Assembly: GCA_035525045.1 (NCBI GenBank) | Contig: DATLEX010000196.1 | Coordinates: 1 to 7,959 of the forward strand | Direction of reading: 5' to 3' | Source: DATLEX01 sp035525045 | Lineage (GTDB): Bacteria > Acidobacteriota > Thermoanaerobaculia > Gp7-AA8 | Length of the DNA stretch: 7,959 nucleotides | In this document: positions 1 to 5,981 of the stretch, piece after piece | How positions within the stretch are numbered: the first letter of the stretch is position 1 | Layout: the number at the start of each line of letters is the position of its first letter | Program-made: the position numbers and the translations under genes | Notes under the pieces: model-generated | The model's input: the letters and a program-made list of their open reading frames with translations, nothing else | What the model was told of the DNA's origin: nothing | Database searches by the model: none

Positions 1-92
1 GAGCCGCGAAGACGGCGAGGCATCCCCCGCCTACGGAGCGAGCAGCGTCATTGCGAAGGGGATTCCTCGCCGTCTTCGCGGCTCGGAATGAC
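1..92. repeat. REP-like palindromic repeat, cut by the left window edge
   Basis: Bases 1-20 and 65-84 are perfect 20-base inverted repeats. The pairing continues inward through 22-27 against 58-63, with one mismatch at 21/64, leaving a loop of about 30 bases. A nested unit at 47-92 begins gtcatt and ends aatgac, so it has its own 6-base inverted ends. This looks like two head-to-head palindromic units of the REP/BIME kind, non-coding elements scattered between genes in many bacteria. If the symmetry is complete, the bases just left of the window should read gtcattcc. The element overlaps the end of the allantoinase gene and supplies its stop codon. As RNA it would fold into a strong hairpin and could protect or end the allantoinase transcript, though no U-tract follows. 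Membership of a genome-wide family is inferred, since only this copy is visible. Confidence 0.75.
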
Positions 93-1376
93 ACCGTGCC
101 CATTCGCGTACACCTTTTTGCCCCGTACCCACGTCTCCCGCACGACGCCTTGCAGGGTCTCGCCGCGGTAGGGGGTGACCTTGTGGCGGTGCTCGATCAT
201 GTTCTCGTCGACGACGAACTGCTCTTCCGGTGACCAGATCGCGAAGTCGGCGTCGCGGCCGGGGGCGATCGCCCCTTTCTGCTCCAGTCCGGCCAGACGC
301 GCCGGTCCTTCGCACAGCCAGCGGACGAGGTCCTCCAGTCCGAAGCCTCGCTTGCCCGCCTCGGTCCAGACGACGGGGAGGACGAACTGCAGCGAGGCGA
401 TGCCGCCCCACGCCGTCGAGAAGTCGCCGCGCTTCAGCTCCGGTGTGCAGGGGGAGTGGTCGGAGACGACCAGGCCGATGGTCCCCGCGGCCAGCCCCCG
501 CCAGAGCCTCTCGCGGTTCTCGCGCTCACGGATGGGCGGTGCGCACTTGAACTCGCAGCGGCCGCGTTGGATCGCCTCCGCCTCGAAGTGGAGGTAGTGC
601 GGCGTCGTCTCGGCCGTGAGCGGGAGGCCCTCCGCCTGCGCGGCACGGATGATCTCCAGCGCGCCGGCGGAGGAGAGATGCACGACGTGGATCCTCGCGC
701 CCGTCTCCGCGCAGACGTCGCGCAGCAGCGCGATCGCGGCGTCCTCGGCGGCGGGTGGCCGCGATCGGAGGTAGGTCGAGTACTCCTCCGGGTCGGCGCC
801 GGCGGCGTCCGCAGCCGCGGCCTCGATCGGTCCCGGCAGCTCGGCATGAACGAGGAGCGGCGCTCCGGTGGGCGCGAGCTCGCGCGCGGCCTCGCGAAGC
901 TCGTTCGGTCCGACGTGCGGGAACTCGTCGACTCCCGACGGGACGAGGAAACATTTGAAACCGCGTGCGCCGGCGGCGAGCATCGGGCGCAGCTCGGACG
1001 TGTTCCCCGGAACCACGCCGCCCCACAGCGCCACGTCGACGCGGCACTGCCCGTCGAGAGCGCGCACCTTCGCCTGCAGCGCGGCGAGCGTGGTCGTGGC
1101 CGGAATGGAGTTGAGCGGCATGTCGACGATGGTGGTGATCCCTCCCGCCGCCGCGGCGCGGGTCGCGGTGGCGAATCCCTCCCACTCCGTCCGCCCCGGC
1201 TCGTTGACGTGCACGTGGGAGTCGACCAGGCCGGGCATGATCACCAGCTCTCCGTAGTCGATGGCCAGCGGAGCCTCGTCCCACCGCCCGACGCGCTCGA
1301 TCGCCGGCCCGAACTCCACCGCGGCAGGACGGACTCCCTCCGGTGTGACGACGTTTCGCGACCGGATCACCGGCAT
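48..1376 (-). CDS. allB: Allantoinase (cyclic amidohydrolase family)
   Basis: This 442-residue protein should hydrolyse allantoin to allantoate in the cytoplasm, a ring-opening step of purine breakdown. The metal-site set of the amidohydrolase superfamily is complete: H54 and H56 in DSHVHVNEPGR, K141 in GFKCFL (the lysine that is carbamylated to bridge two metals), H177 in VHAE, H233 in VHLSS and D306 in SDHSP. NEPGR after the HxH motif and TTIVDMPLNS (81-90) fit allantoinase better than dihydropyrimidinase or dihydroorotase. Length is normal for the family. The ATG at 1374-1376 has no Shine-Dalgarno site, but a TAnnnT element ends six bases before it, suggesting a leaderless mRNA. It is transcribed divergently from xdhC. 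The last 14 residues, VIPSREDGEESPSQ, are encoded by the palindromic repeat at the left edge, so the native C-terminus has been replaced or extended. Dihydropyrimidinase/hydantoinase is the main alternative. Confidence 0.93.
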   Translation of the reverse strand: MPVIRSRNVVTPEGVRPAAVEFGPAIERVGRWDEAPLAIDYGELVIMPGLVDSHVHVNEPGRTEWEGFATATRAAAAGGITTIVDMPLNSIPATTTLAALQAKVRALDGQCRVDVALWGGVVPGNTSELRPMLAAGARGFKCFLVPSGVDEFPHVGPNELREAARELAPTGAPLLVHAELPGPIEAAAADAAGADPEEYSTYLRSRPPAAEDAAIALLRDVCAETGARIHVVHLSSAGALEIIRAAQAEGLPLTAETTPHYLHFEAEAIQRGRCEFKCAPPIRERENRERLWRGLAAGTIGLVVSDHSPCTPELKRGDFSTAWGGIASLQFVLPVVWTEAGKRGFGLEDLVRWLCEGPARLAGLEQKGAIAPGRDADFAIWSPEEQFVVDENMIEHRHKVTPYRGETLQGVVRETWVRGKKVYANGHGVIPSREDGEESPSQ

Positions 1377-1382
1377 GCGGTG

Positions 1383-1392
1383 ATGTTAACTT
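1383..1392. promoter_or_regulatory. Overlapping divergent -10 elements for allB and xdhC
   Basis: The 22-base spacer between the two divergent start codons holds the palindrome GTTAAC at 1385-1390. On the plus strand TAACTT (1387-1392) ends exactly six bases before the GTG of xdhC. On the minus strand TAACAT (complement of 1383-1388) ends exactly six bases before the ATG of allB. Both fit the TAnnnT consensus of sigma-70 -10 elements, at the spacing that would start transcription on the start codon. No convincing -35 is seen on either side, and neither gene has a Shine-Dalgarno site. The inference is a bidirectional promoter giving two leaderless mRNAs. Because the -10 elements overlap, polymerase cannot occupy both at once. 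Confidence 0.6.
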
Positions 1393-1398
1393 GATGTC

Positions 1399-2217
1399 GT
1401 GCAGACGTTCTTCGAGGCCCTGAACGAGCTGGCGGCGTCGGCCCGGCCGTTCGTCGCGGTCACCGTCGTCGACACGGTGGGCTCCACGCCGCAGGACCGC
1501 GGGTCGAAGATGCTGGTCACGACCGCGGGCCGGCATTTCGGCACGGTGGGCGGGGGGAAGATCGAGGCCCGCGCCATCGCCGAGGCGCAGCGGCTCCTTT
1601 CCGATGCCTCGCTTCCCAAGACCGAGTTTTTTCAGTGGAGCCTGAACAAGGACATCGGGATGACGTGCGGGGGGATGGTGCGCGTCTACTTCGAGCTGTT
1701 CAACGCCACCCGCTGGAACATCGTCGTTTTCGGCGCCGGGCACGTGGCGCAGTGCGTCGTCGATCTGCTGGTCAGGCTCGACTGCCGCGTCACCTGCATC
1801 GACCATCGGCCGGAGTGGCTGGAGAAGATCGCGGAGTCGTCGAAGCTGACGAAGATTCAATCGAGCGACATGCCGGCGGAGGTGGCGCGCATCGCCGAGG
1901 GGTCCTTCGTCGTGCTGATGACCATGGGACACACGACCGACAAGCCGATCCTGATCGAGATCCTGCGCACGCGGCGGTTTCCGTACGTCGGCGTCATCGG
2001 CAGCAACGCCAAGGCCAGGCGGCTGCGCCAGGACATCGCCGAGGCGGGACTGCCGGAGGAGATGCAGCGGGCGTTTCATTGTCCGATCGGTCTCTCGATC
2101 GGATCGGATGCGCCGCAGGAGATCGCCGTCAGCGTCGCCGCGCAACTGCTGCAGGAGCGCGACCGGTTGCAGGAGGAAGTGCGCCAGCTCACGCCGGCCG
2201 ATGAGCGCGCCCGCTAG
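1399..2217 (+). CDS. xdhC: XdhC/CoxI-family xanthine dehydrogenase accessory protein
   Basis: XdhC proteins bind molybdenum cofactor, promote its sulfuration and insert it into xanthine dehydrogenase; they are not part of the finished enzyme. The 272-residue protein has both expected halves. The N-terminal XdhC/CoxI domain shows GSTPQDRGSKMLV (28-40), GTVGGGKIEA (48-57) and MTCGGMVRVYFE (88-99), with C90 in the conserved cysteine position. A Rossmann-like domain follows, with VVFGAGHVAQ (109-118), VVLMTMGH (171-178), GVIGSNAKARRLR (198-210) and the family C-terminus HCPIGLSIGSDAPQEIAVS (227-245). The GTG start is the first usable one, since an in-frame TAA lies 12 bases upstream. No Shine-Dalgarno is present and a -10-like TAACTT sits six bases before the start. 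Pairing with allantoinase supports a purine-catabolic role rather than service to a CO dehydrogenase-type enzyme. The XDH subunits themselves are not in the window. Confidence 0.92.
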   Translation: MQTFFEALNELAASARPFVAVTVVDTVGSTPQDRGSKMLVTTAGRHFGTVGGGKIEARAIAEAQRLLSDASLPKTEFFQWSLNKDIGMTCGGMVRVYFELFNATRWNIVVFGAGHVAQCVVDLLVRLDCRVTCIDHRPEWLEKIAESSKLTKIQSSDMPAEVARIAEGSFVVLMTMGHTTDKPILIEILRTRRFPYVGVIGSNAKARRLRQDIAEAGLPEEMQRAFHCPIGLSIGSDAPQEIAVSVAAQLLQERDRLQEEVRQLTPADERAR

Positions 2218-2221
2218 GCTC

Positions 2222-3271
2222 ATGCCCATGCTTCGGCGAGTGATGGGTGTGCTGATGGTGATCTTCGTCACGACCTCCGCGTCCGCGTCGGACTTCGGTC
2301 TGCGTGAGGCCGACCTCCACGCCGGCGAGTCGGTCAACGGCTTTCCGAACTGGGGCGAGCGGCTGATCCTGGCCTGGATGAACCGCGCCCGCGTCGATCC
2401 GCAGGCGGAGATGGCGAAGTGTGGTCCCGCCTGCGGGGAGGCGGCGTGCTACGCGCCGGTGCCGCCGCTGGCCTGGACCGCGGCGCTCAACCGCGCCGCC
2501 CGCTTCCACGCCGACGAGATGCGGCGGCAGGGCTACTTCGCCCACGACTCGAAGTGCCGCATTGTCCCGAGCATCGATTCCCTCTATCCCGCCGGCTGCG
2601 ACGGCTCCGCCTCCTGCGCCTGCGCCGGCGGGACCGCCGGCTGCCCGGCGAACGACTGCACCAGCTGGATGGAGCGCGTCTCCCTCTTCGGGTCGCAGCC
2701 CTCCGGGGAGATCATCGCCCTCGGCGCCGACCCGGACCAGTCCTTCTATCTCTGGCTCTTCGAGCCCTTCGGCAGTCCGGCCTGCACCTTCACGCTGCAG
2801 AACGGACACCGCTGGCTCATCTTCAAAGCCGGCGGCGGCGTCGGGATCGGGTATCTCGATTCGACCCGCGCCGCCGTCGCCGATTTCGGCCTCGCGCCGC
2901 CGCCATACCGCATCCCTTCCGGTACGCACTCCCCGCGGCAGGCAGCGTCGGTCGAGATGTGGGCGAACTGGTACGACACCGCGGCGCCGCGATCGGCCGC
3001 CGTCGTCGTGAACGGCAAGTGCACGGCCCTGACCCTGAGCCGCGGAAGCGGAACGAACGGAGCGTGGTCGGCGACGGTGAGCGGCGTTGGCAGCGGCTGC
3101 CACCGCTATTACTTCTCGTTCATCGACTCCGCCGGCCGCGAGGTCACGTACCCCGCCACCGGCTCCCTCGGCATCGGTTGCGAGGAATGGAACAGCACGC
3201 GGGCGGTCGCCTCCTGCCCGAGCACGAGCACGCCGGGTCCGGGCCGGCGCCGAGCGGCGGGCCGCGGGTAA
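2222..3271 (+). CDS. Secreted CAP (SCP/PR-1-like) domain protein, cysteine-rich
   Basis: Read from the ATG at 2222, this is a 349-residue exported protein. Residues 1-22 form a signal peptide: RR at 5-6, a hydrophobic core, and likely cleavage after A22 in ASA-SD. A CAP domain spans about 43-225. Visible markers are WGERLILAWMNRAR (44-57), PLAWTAALNRAARFHADEMR (82-101, with H96 as a likely cavity histidine), GYFAHDS, GEIIALG (162-168, with E163), NGHRWLIFKAGGGVGIGY (194-211, with H196) and VADFG. An insertion rich in cysteine (nine between 67 and 146) implies disulfides outside the cytoplasm. Residues 240-320 look like a beta-rich, Ig-like domain ending in TYPATGSLGIG. Bacterial CAP proteins have varied and mostly unknown roles. 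The gene begins four bases after xdhC ends and lies three bases before the hydrolase gene, so it is probably co-transcribed with the latter. An in-frame ATG at 2201, inside xdhC, would add seven residues and suits the signal peptide less well. Confidence 0.82.
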   Translation: MPMLRRVMGVLMVIFVTTSASASDFGLREADLHAGESVNGFPNWGERLILAWMNRARVDPQAEMAKCGPACGEAACYAPVPPLAWTAALNRAARFHADEMRRQGYFAHDSKCRIVPSIDSLYPAGCDGSASCACAGGTAGCPANDCTSWMERVSLFGSQPSGEIIALGADPDQSFYLWLFEPFGSPACTFTLQNGHRWLIFKAGGGVGIGYLDSTRAAVADFGLAPPPYRIPSGTHSPRQAASVEMWANWYDTAAPRSAAVVVNGKCTALTLSRGSGTNGAWSATVSGVGSGCHRYYFSFIDSAGREVTYPATGSLGIGCEEWNSTRAVASCPSTSTPGPGRRRAAGRG

Positions 3272-3274
3272 AGC

Positions 3275-4183
3275 ATGCGCTGGATCGTCCTCGCGGCACT
3301 CGCCTTCCTCTGCTGCGCCAGGCCGCCGGTCGAGCCGAAAACGGTCGCGGCGGCGCCGCCGCCCGCGCGGCAGAACCCCTCGCCGATGGTCGACACCACG
3401 CGCGCGCATGGGCGCATCGAGCGGAAGGCGACGACCGGCCGCCGCTTCTCGGTGGACGATGTTCTGCCGCGGAGCGTGGAGGTCCTGATCACCCCGGCGG
3501 CGGAGGAAGAGGGGAGGGCCGATCTGGTGATCCACTTCCACGGGGCGTCGTGGCTGCCGTTTCAGTCGGCGGAGGAGAGCGGCCGGCCGCTCGTCATCGC
3601 CGCCGTGAACCTCGGCGCCGGGAGCCGCCGCTATTCGATCCCCTTCGAGGATGCGACGGTGGTTTCGCGGTTGCGGGAGCGGGTCGCCGCCGGCTCGCCG
3701 CCGATCAGGCGGACGTATCTCACCGCCTTCAGCGCCGGGTTCGGCGCGATCCGGGAGATCCTCGCCCAGCAGCCCGACGCCGTCGACGGCGTGCTCCTGC
3801 TCGACGGCCTGCACAGCAGTTACATCCCCGACGAGAAGCCGATGGCCGAGGGGGGAGCGCTCGACACATCGAGACTCGAGCCTTTCCTCCGCTACGCGGC
3901 CCGCGCCGCGAACGGGGAGAAGCGCTTCGTGGTGACGCACTCGGAGATCTTCCCCGGCACCTTCGCCAGCACGACGGAGACGGCGGATCATCTACTGGCC
4001 GCGCTCGAGCTGCGCCGCACGCCCGTCCTGCAGTGGGGCCCGCTGGGGATGCAGCAGCTCAGCGAGGCCGGACAGCGCTCCTTCCTCGTCCTCGGTTTCG
4101 CCGGCAACACCGCCCCCGACCACGTCGATCACCTCCACGCCTGGGGTCACTTCCTCGATCTCCTCCTGAGCCCCGAGCCCTGA
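3275..4183 (+). CDS. Exported alpha/beta-hydrolase-like protein, possible lipoprotein
   Basis: This 302-residue protein has an N-terminal signal-like segment (1-14) ending FLCCARPP. Cysteines C13 or C14 could be lipidated, but the preceding residues fit the lipobox poorly. A Pro/Ala-rich linker (17-38) follows. The remainder resembles an alpha/beta hydrolase: VIHFHGASW (85-93) is an oxyanion-hole-type HxHG segment, LTAFSAGFGA (149-158) is the nucleophile elbow with S153, VLLLDGLHSS (173-182) offers D177, and DHVDHLHAWGHF (282-293) offers the catalytic histidine. The elbow reads A-F-S-A-G, so the usual first glycine is alanine. I cannot name a substrate; an ester or peptide-like bond outside the cytoplasm is inference. 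It starts three bases after the CAP gene, so the two exported proteins are probably made together. A 14-base tandem duplication forms the last codons and the stop. Confidence 0.68.
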   Translation: MRWIVLAALAFLCCARPPVEPKTVAAAPPPARQNPSPMVDTTRAHGRIERKATTGRRFSVDDVLPRSVEVLITPAAEEEGRADLVIHFHGASWLPFQSAEESGRPLVIAAVNLGAGSRRYSIPFEDATVVSRLRERVAAGSPPIRRTYLTAFSAGFGAIREILAQQPDAVDGVLLLDGLHSSYIPDEKPMAEGGALDTSRLEPFLRYAARAANGEKRFVVTHSEIFPGTFASTTETADHLLAALELRRTPVLQWGPLGMQQLSEAGQRSFLVLGFAGNTAPDHVDHLHAWGHFLDLLLSPEP

Positions 4184-4192
4184 GCCCCGACC
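4165..4192 (+). repeat. 14-base tandem duplication across the hydrolase stop codon
   Basis: The units cctgagccccgagc (4165-4178) and cctgagccccgacc (4179-4192) match at 13 of 14 positions and lie directly end to end. The first copy is read as coding sequence near the end of the hydrolase. The second copy is in another frame and supplies its TGA stop. The unit length is not a multiple of three, so losing or gaining a copy would change the last residues of the protein and its stop. Slippage during replication is the simplest origin. Confidence 0.75.
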
Positions 4193-4199
4193 CGTGTTG

Positions 4200-4205
4200 T
4201 ATGCT
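4200..4205 (+). promoter_or_regulatory. Putative -10 element for the GNAT gene
   Basis: TATGCT fits TAnnnT and ends eight bases before the ATG at 4214, inside a 30-base spacer that is otherwise GC-rich. The bases between it and the start are ccgccccc, which is not a Shine-Dalgarno site. A leaderless or almost leaderless transcript is inferred. No clear -35 is seen. Confidence 0.45.
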
Positions 4206-4213
4206 CCGCCCCC

Positions 4214-4747
4214 ATGTCGCACCGTTACCCGCAGGAGGCCGTGCTTCGCGACGGCCGCCGGGTCCTCATCCGTCCCTTCACCGCGAATGACACAGAGGCG
4301 CTCTACGAGTTCTTTCACCGGCTGCCTGTCGAGTACAAGCGCTTCGCCTGGGACAACGTCGACAACCGGGCGCTGATCGAGAGCTGGGGCCGGCAGATCG
4401 ACTACGCCAAGGTGTTTCCGCTGCTGGCACTCGACGGGACGCGGATCGTGGCCGACGCCACGCTGCACCGCCTCGGCGGCCCGCTGCGTCTGGTCGGCCG
4501 GATCAAGTGGATGATCGATCCCGCCTTCCGCGGCGTGGGCCTCGGCACGATCCTGGTGAAGGAGCTGGTCAACATCGCCCGCGAGCGCGGACTGCGCCAC
4601 GTCAACTCGATGCTGATCTCCGACCTCGAGGCCGACGCCGTGAAGACCCTCGAGGGCCTCGGCTTCCGCGCCTATGTGCAGTCAGGCTACGGGACGGATC
4701 CCGACGGCAACCAGCACGACATGACCAAGCTGATCCTGAAGCTGTGA
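4214..4747 (+). CDS. GNAT-family N-acetyltransferase
   Basis: This 177-residue protein has a single GNAT fold, the family that moves an acetyl group from acetyl-CoA to an amine or protein lysine. The N-terminal strand and helix, VLRDGRRVLIRPFTANDTEA (10-29), resemble the start of GNAT domains related to protein lysine acetyltransferases of the Pat type. Motif A is RGVGLG (106-111), which matches the acetyl-CoA pyrophosphate loop R/Q-x-x-G-x-G/A, preceded by the strand KWMIDPAF and followed by the helix TILVKELVNIAR. Motif B follows as VKTLEGLGFRAY (143-154). The acceptor cannot be told from the sequence. No cyclic-nucleotide or acyl-CoA synthetase domain is attached. The ATG is chosen because a -10-like element lies just upstream and no longer in-frame start is better supported. 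It is probably its own transcription unit, since HPPD has a separate promoter candidate. Confidence 0.82.
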   Translation: MSHRYPQEAVLRDGRRVLIRPFTANDTEALYEFFHRLPVEYKRFAWDNVDNRALIESWGRQIDYAKVFPLLALDGTRIVADATLHRLGGPLRLVGRIKWMIDPAFRGVGLGTILVKELVNIARERGLRHVNSMLISDLEADAVKTLEGLGFRAYVQSGYGTDPDGNQHDMTKLILKL

Positions 4748-4794
4748 CCCCCTGTCGCACGCCCCCCCGGTGGGCATCCCTCTTTCATCCTGCG

Positions 4795-4803
4795 TGTTAT
4801 GGT
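4795..4803 (+). promoter_or_regulatory. Putative extended -10 promoter of the HPPD gene
   Basis: TGtTATGGT matches the extended -10 form TGnTAnnnT. Transcription would begin near 4810 and leave a leader of about 15 bases that contains the Shine-Dalgarno site at 4814-4818. It lies in the 76-base gap after the GNAT gene. An extended -10 can work without a -35, and none is obvious here. Confidence 0.5.
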
Positions 4804-4813
4804 CGGGAGGATC

Positions 4814-4818
4814 GGAGG
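4814..4818 (+). promoter_or_regulatory. Shine-Dalgarno site GGAGG fixing the HPPD start
   Basis: GGAGG lies six bases before the ATG at 4825 and is the only strong Shine-Dalgarno site at a gene start in this window. It decides the start: the open frame extends about 318 bases further upstream, but that stretch is read as the GNAT gene in another frame. A second purine run, GGGAGG at 4805-4810, is too far away to matter. Confidence 0.75.
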
Positions 4819-4824
4819 CACCTG

Positions 4825-5958
4825 ATGACCGTCACCGTCGAGAACGGCGTCGCCGCTCAGAAGAAGGGCCGCGGGGAGAACCCGCTGAGGCTCAAGAAGA
4901 TCCACCACGTGGAGCTGTGGGCGGGAAACGCCAAGCAGTCGGCATACTTCTACCGGAAGGCGTTCGGCTTTTCGCAACTGGCGTACAGCGGCCTGGAGAC
5001 GGGGAACCGCGACACCGCCTCGTACGTGCTGTCGCAGGGGAAGATCCGGTTCGTGGTTTCCACGCCGCTCGACTCGAAGCATCCCGCGGCCGAGCACATC
5101 CGCAGGCACGGTGACGGGGTGCACGACATCGCGCTGCAGGTCGAGGATGCCGACTTCGCCTTCGCCGAGGCGGTGCGGCGGGGGGCGAAGGGGGTGGTCG
5201 AGCCGCACGACATGCACGACGCGAACGGGACGGTCCGCCGCGCCGCGATTCAGACCTACGGCGACACGATCCACTCCCTCATTTCGTGGAAGGACTACCA
5301 GGGGCCTTTCCTCCCCGGTTACGAGCCGGCCGAGATCGCGGGGGAGGGGGCGGGGCTGCTGGTGGTCGATCACATCGTCGGCAATGTCGAGCTGGGGAAG
5401 ATGAACGAGTGGGCGGAGTGGTACAGCAAGGTCATGGGCTTCTCCCGCTACATCACCTTCGACGACAAGGACATCTCCACGGAGTACAGCGCGCTGATGT
5501 CGATCGTCATGTCCGACGACAACCGGGTGGTGAAGTTCCCCATCAACGAGCCGGCGCCGGGCCGGAAGAAGAGCCAGATCGACGAGTACCTGGAGTGGTA
5601 CCACGGCCCCGGCGTCCAGCATGTGGCGCTCCTCTGCGGTGACATCATCGAGGCCGTCTCGCGCCTCCGGGCCAACGGCGTCGAGTTCCTCGACGTGCCG
5701 GACAGCTACTACGACGAGGTCGAGGCGCGGGTTGGCGCGATCGACGAGCCGATGCAGACGCTGCGCGAGCTGCGGATCCTCGTCGATCGCGACGAGGAGG
5801 GGTACCTGCTCCAGCTCTTCACCAGGCCGGTGGAGGACCGCCCCACGCTCTTCTTCGAGATCATCCAGCGCAAGGGCAGCCGGGGATTCGGAAAGGGCAA
5901 CTTCAAGGCCCTCTTCGAGTCGATCGAGGCCGAGCAGGCGCGCCGCGGAAACCTGTAA
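4825..5958 (+). CDS. hppD: 4-hydroxyphenylpyruvate dioxygenase
   Basis: This 377-residue enzyme should turn 4-hydroxyphenylpyruvate and O2 into homogentisate and CO2, the second step of tyrosine breakdown and an entry to homogentisate-derived quinones and pigments. It has two VOC (glyoxalase/bleomycin-resistance) modules, about 22-155 and 178-350. The Fe(II) ligands are all present in the second: H183 in VVDHIVGNV, H266 in VQHVALL and E345 in LFFEIIQRKG. Substrate-pocket hallmarks include KFPINEPA (237-244), LLQLFTRP (328-335) and the C-terminal gating helix GFGKGNFKALFESIE (354-368). The Lys/Gly-rich first 20 residues are a short extension typical of some bacterial HPPDs. Hydroxymandelate synthase is the main alternative, but the intact PINEPA and C-terminal helix favour HPPD. 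The methyltransferase gene starts 23 bases downstream. No homogentisate dioxygenase or fumarylacetoacetase is in the window. Confidence 0.95.
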   Translation: MTVTVENGVAAQKKGRGENPLRLKKIHHVELWAGNAKQSAYFYRKAFGFSQLAYSGLETGNRDTASYVLSQGKIRFVVSTPLDSKHPAAEHIRRHGDGVHDIALQVEDADFAFAEAVRRGAKGVVEPHDMHDANGTVRRAAIQTYGDTIHSLISWKDYQGPFLPGYEPAEIAGEGAGLLVVDHIVGNVELGKMNEWAEWYSKVMGFSRYITFDDKDISTEYSALMSIVMSDDNRVVKFPINEPAPGRKKSQIDEYLEWYHGPGVQHVALLCGDIIEAVSRLRANGVEFLDVPDSYYDEVEARVGAIDEPMQTLRELRILVDRDEEGYLLQLFTRPVEDRPTLFFEIIQRKGSRGFGKGNFKALFESIEAEQARRGNL

Positions 5959-5967
5959 GTCCCGCAG

Positions 5968-5973
5968 TAAAAT
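5968..5973 (+). promoter_or_regulatory. Putative -10 element for the UbiE-like gene
   Basis: TAAAAT is one base from the TATAAT consensus and ends eight bases before the ATG at 5982. The spacer ggcgcgcg has no Shine-Dalgarno site, so a leaderless transcript starting at or next to the ATG is inferred. It lies in the 23-base gap after HPPD, so the methyltransferase may be transcribed on its own as well as by read-through. Confidence 0.5.
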
Positions 5974-5981
5974 GGCGCGCG

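Noticed and set aside
1..92. Intrinsic terminator or insertion-sequence end
   Set aside because: The hairpin is strong, but no T-tract follows on either strand and no transposase sequence is adjacent, so a REP-like repeat explains it better.
31..411. Minus-strand open frame overlapping the end of allB and the repeat
   Set aside because: It is an out-of-frame reading of allB followed by the palindromic repeat. Its tail resembles the spurious peptides often annotated from dispersed repeats.
526..2337. Long open frame of about 600 codons on the minus strand across allB and xdhC
   Set aside because: Its product is dominated by Arg, Asp, Ala and Gly with no recognisable motif, and it overlaps two genes with intact catalytic motifs. 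GC-rich DNA commonly yields such shadow frames.
2189..3991. Long open frame of about 600 codons on the minus strand across the CAP and hydrolase genes
   Set aside because: Arg/Gly-rich low-complexity translation without domains, whereas the opposite strand gives signal peptides and recognisable folds.
4760..4785. Possible terminator hairpin after the GNAT gene
   Set aside because: Only a four-base GCCC/GGGC stem can be drawn, and a mixed pyrimidine stretch follows instead of a T-run.
4507..4824. Upstream extension of the HPPD frame into the GNAT gene
   Set aside because: The extension translates to Arg/Asp-rich sequence overlapping a real gene, while the ATG at 4825 has a GGAGG site at ideal spacing and a promoter candidate before it.
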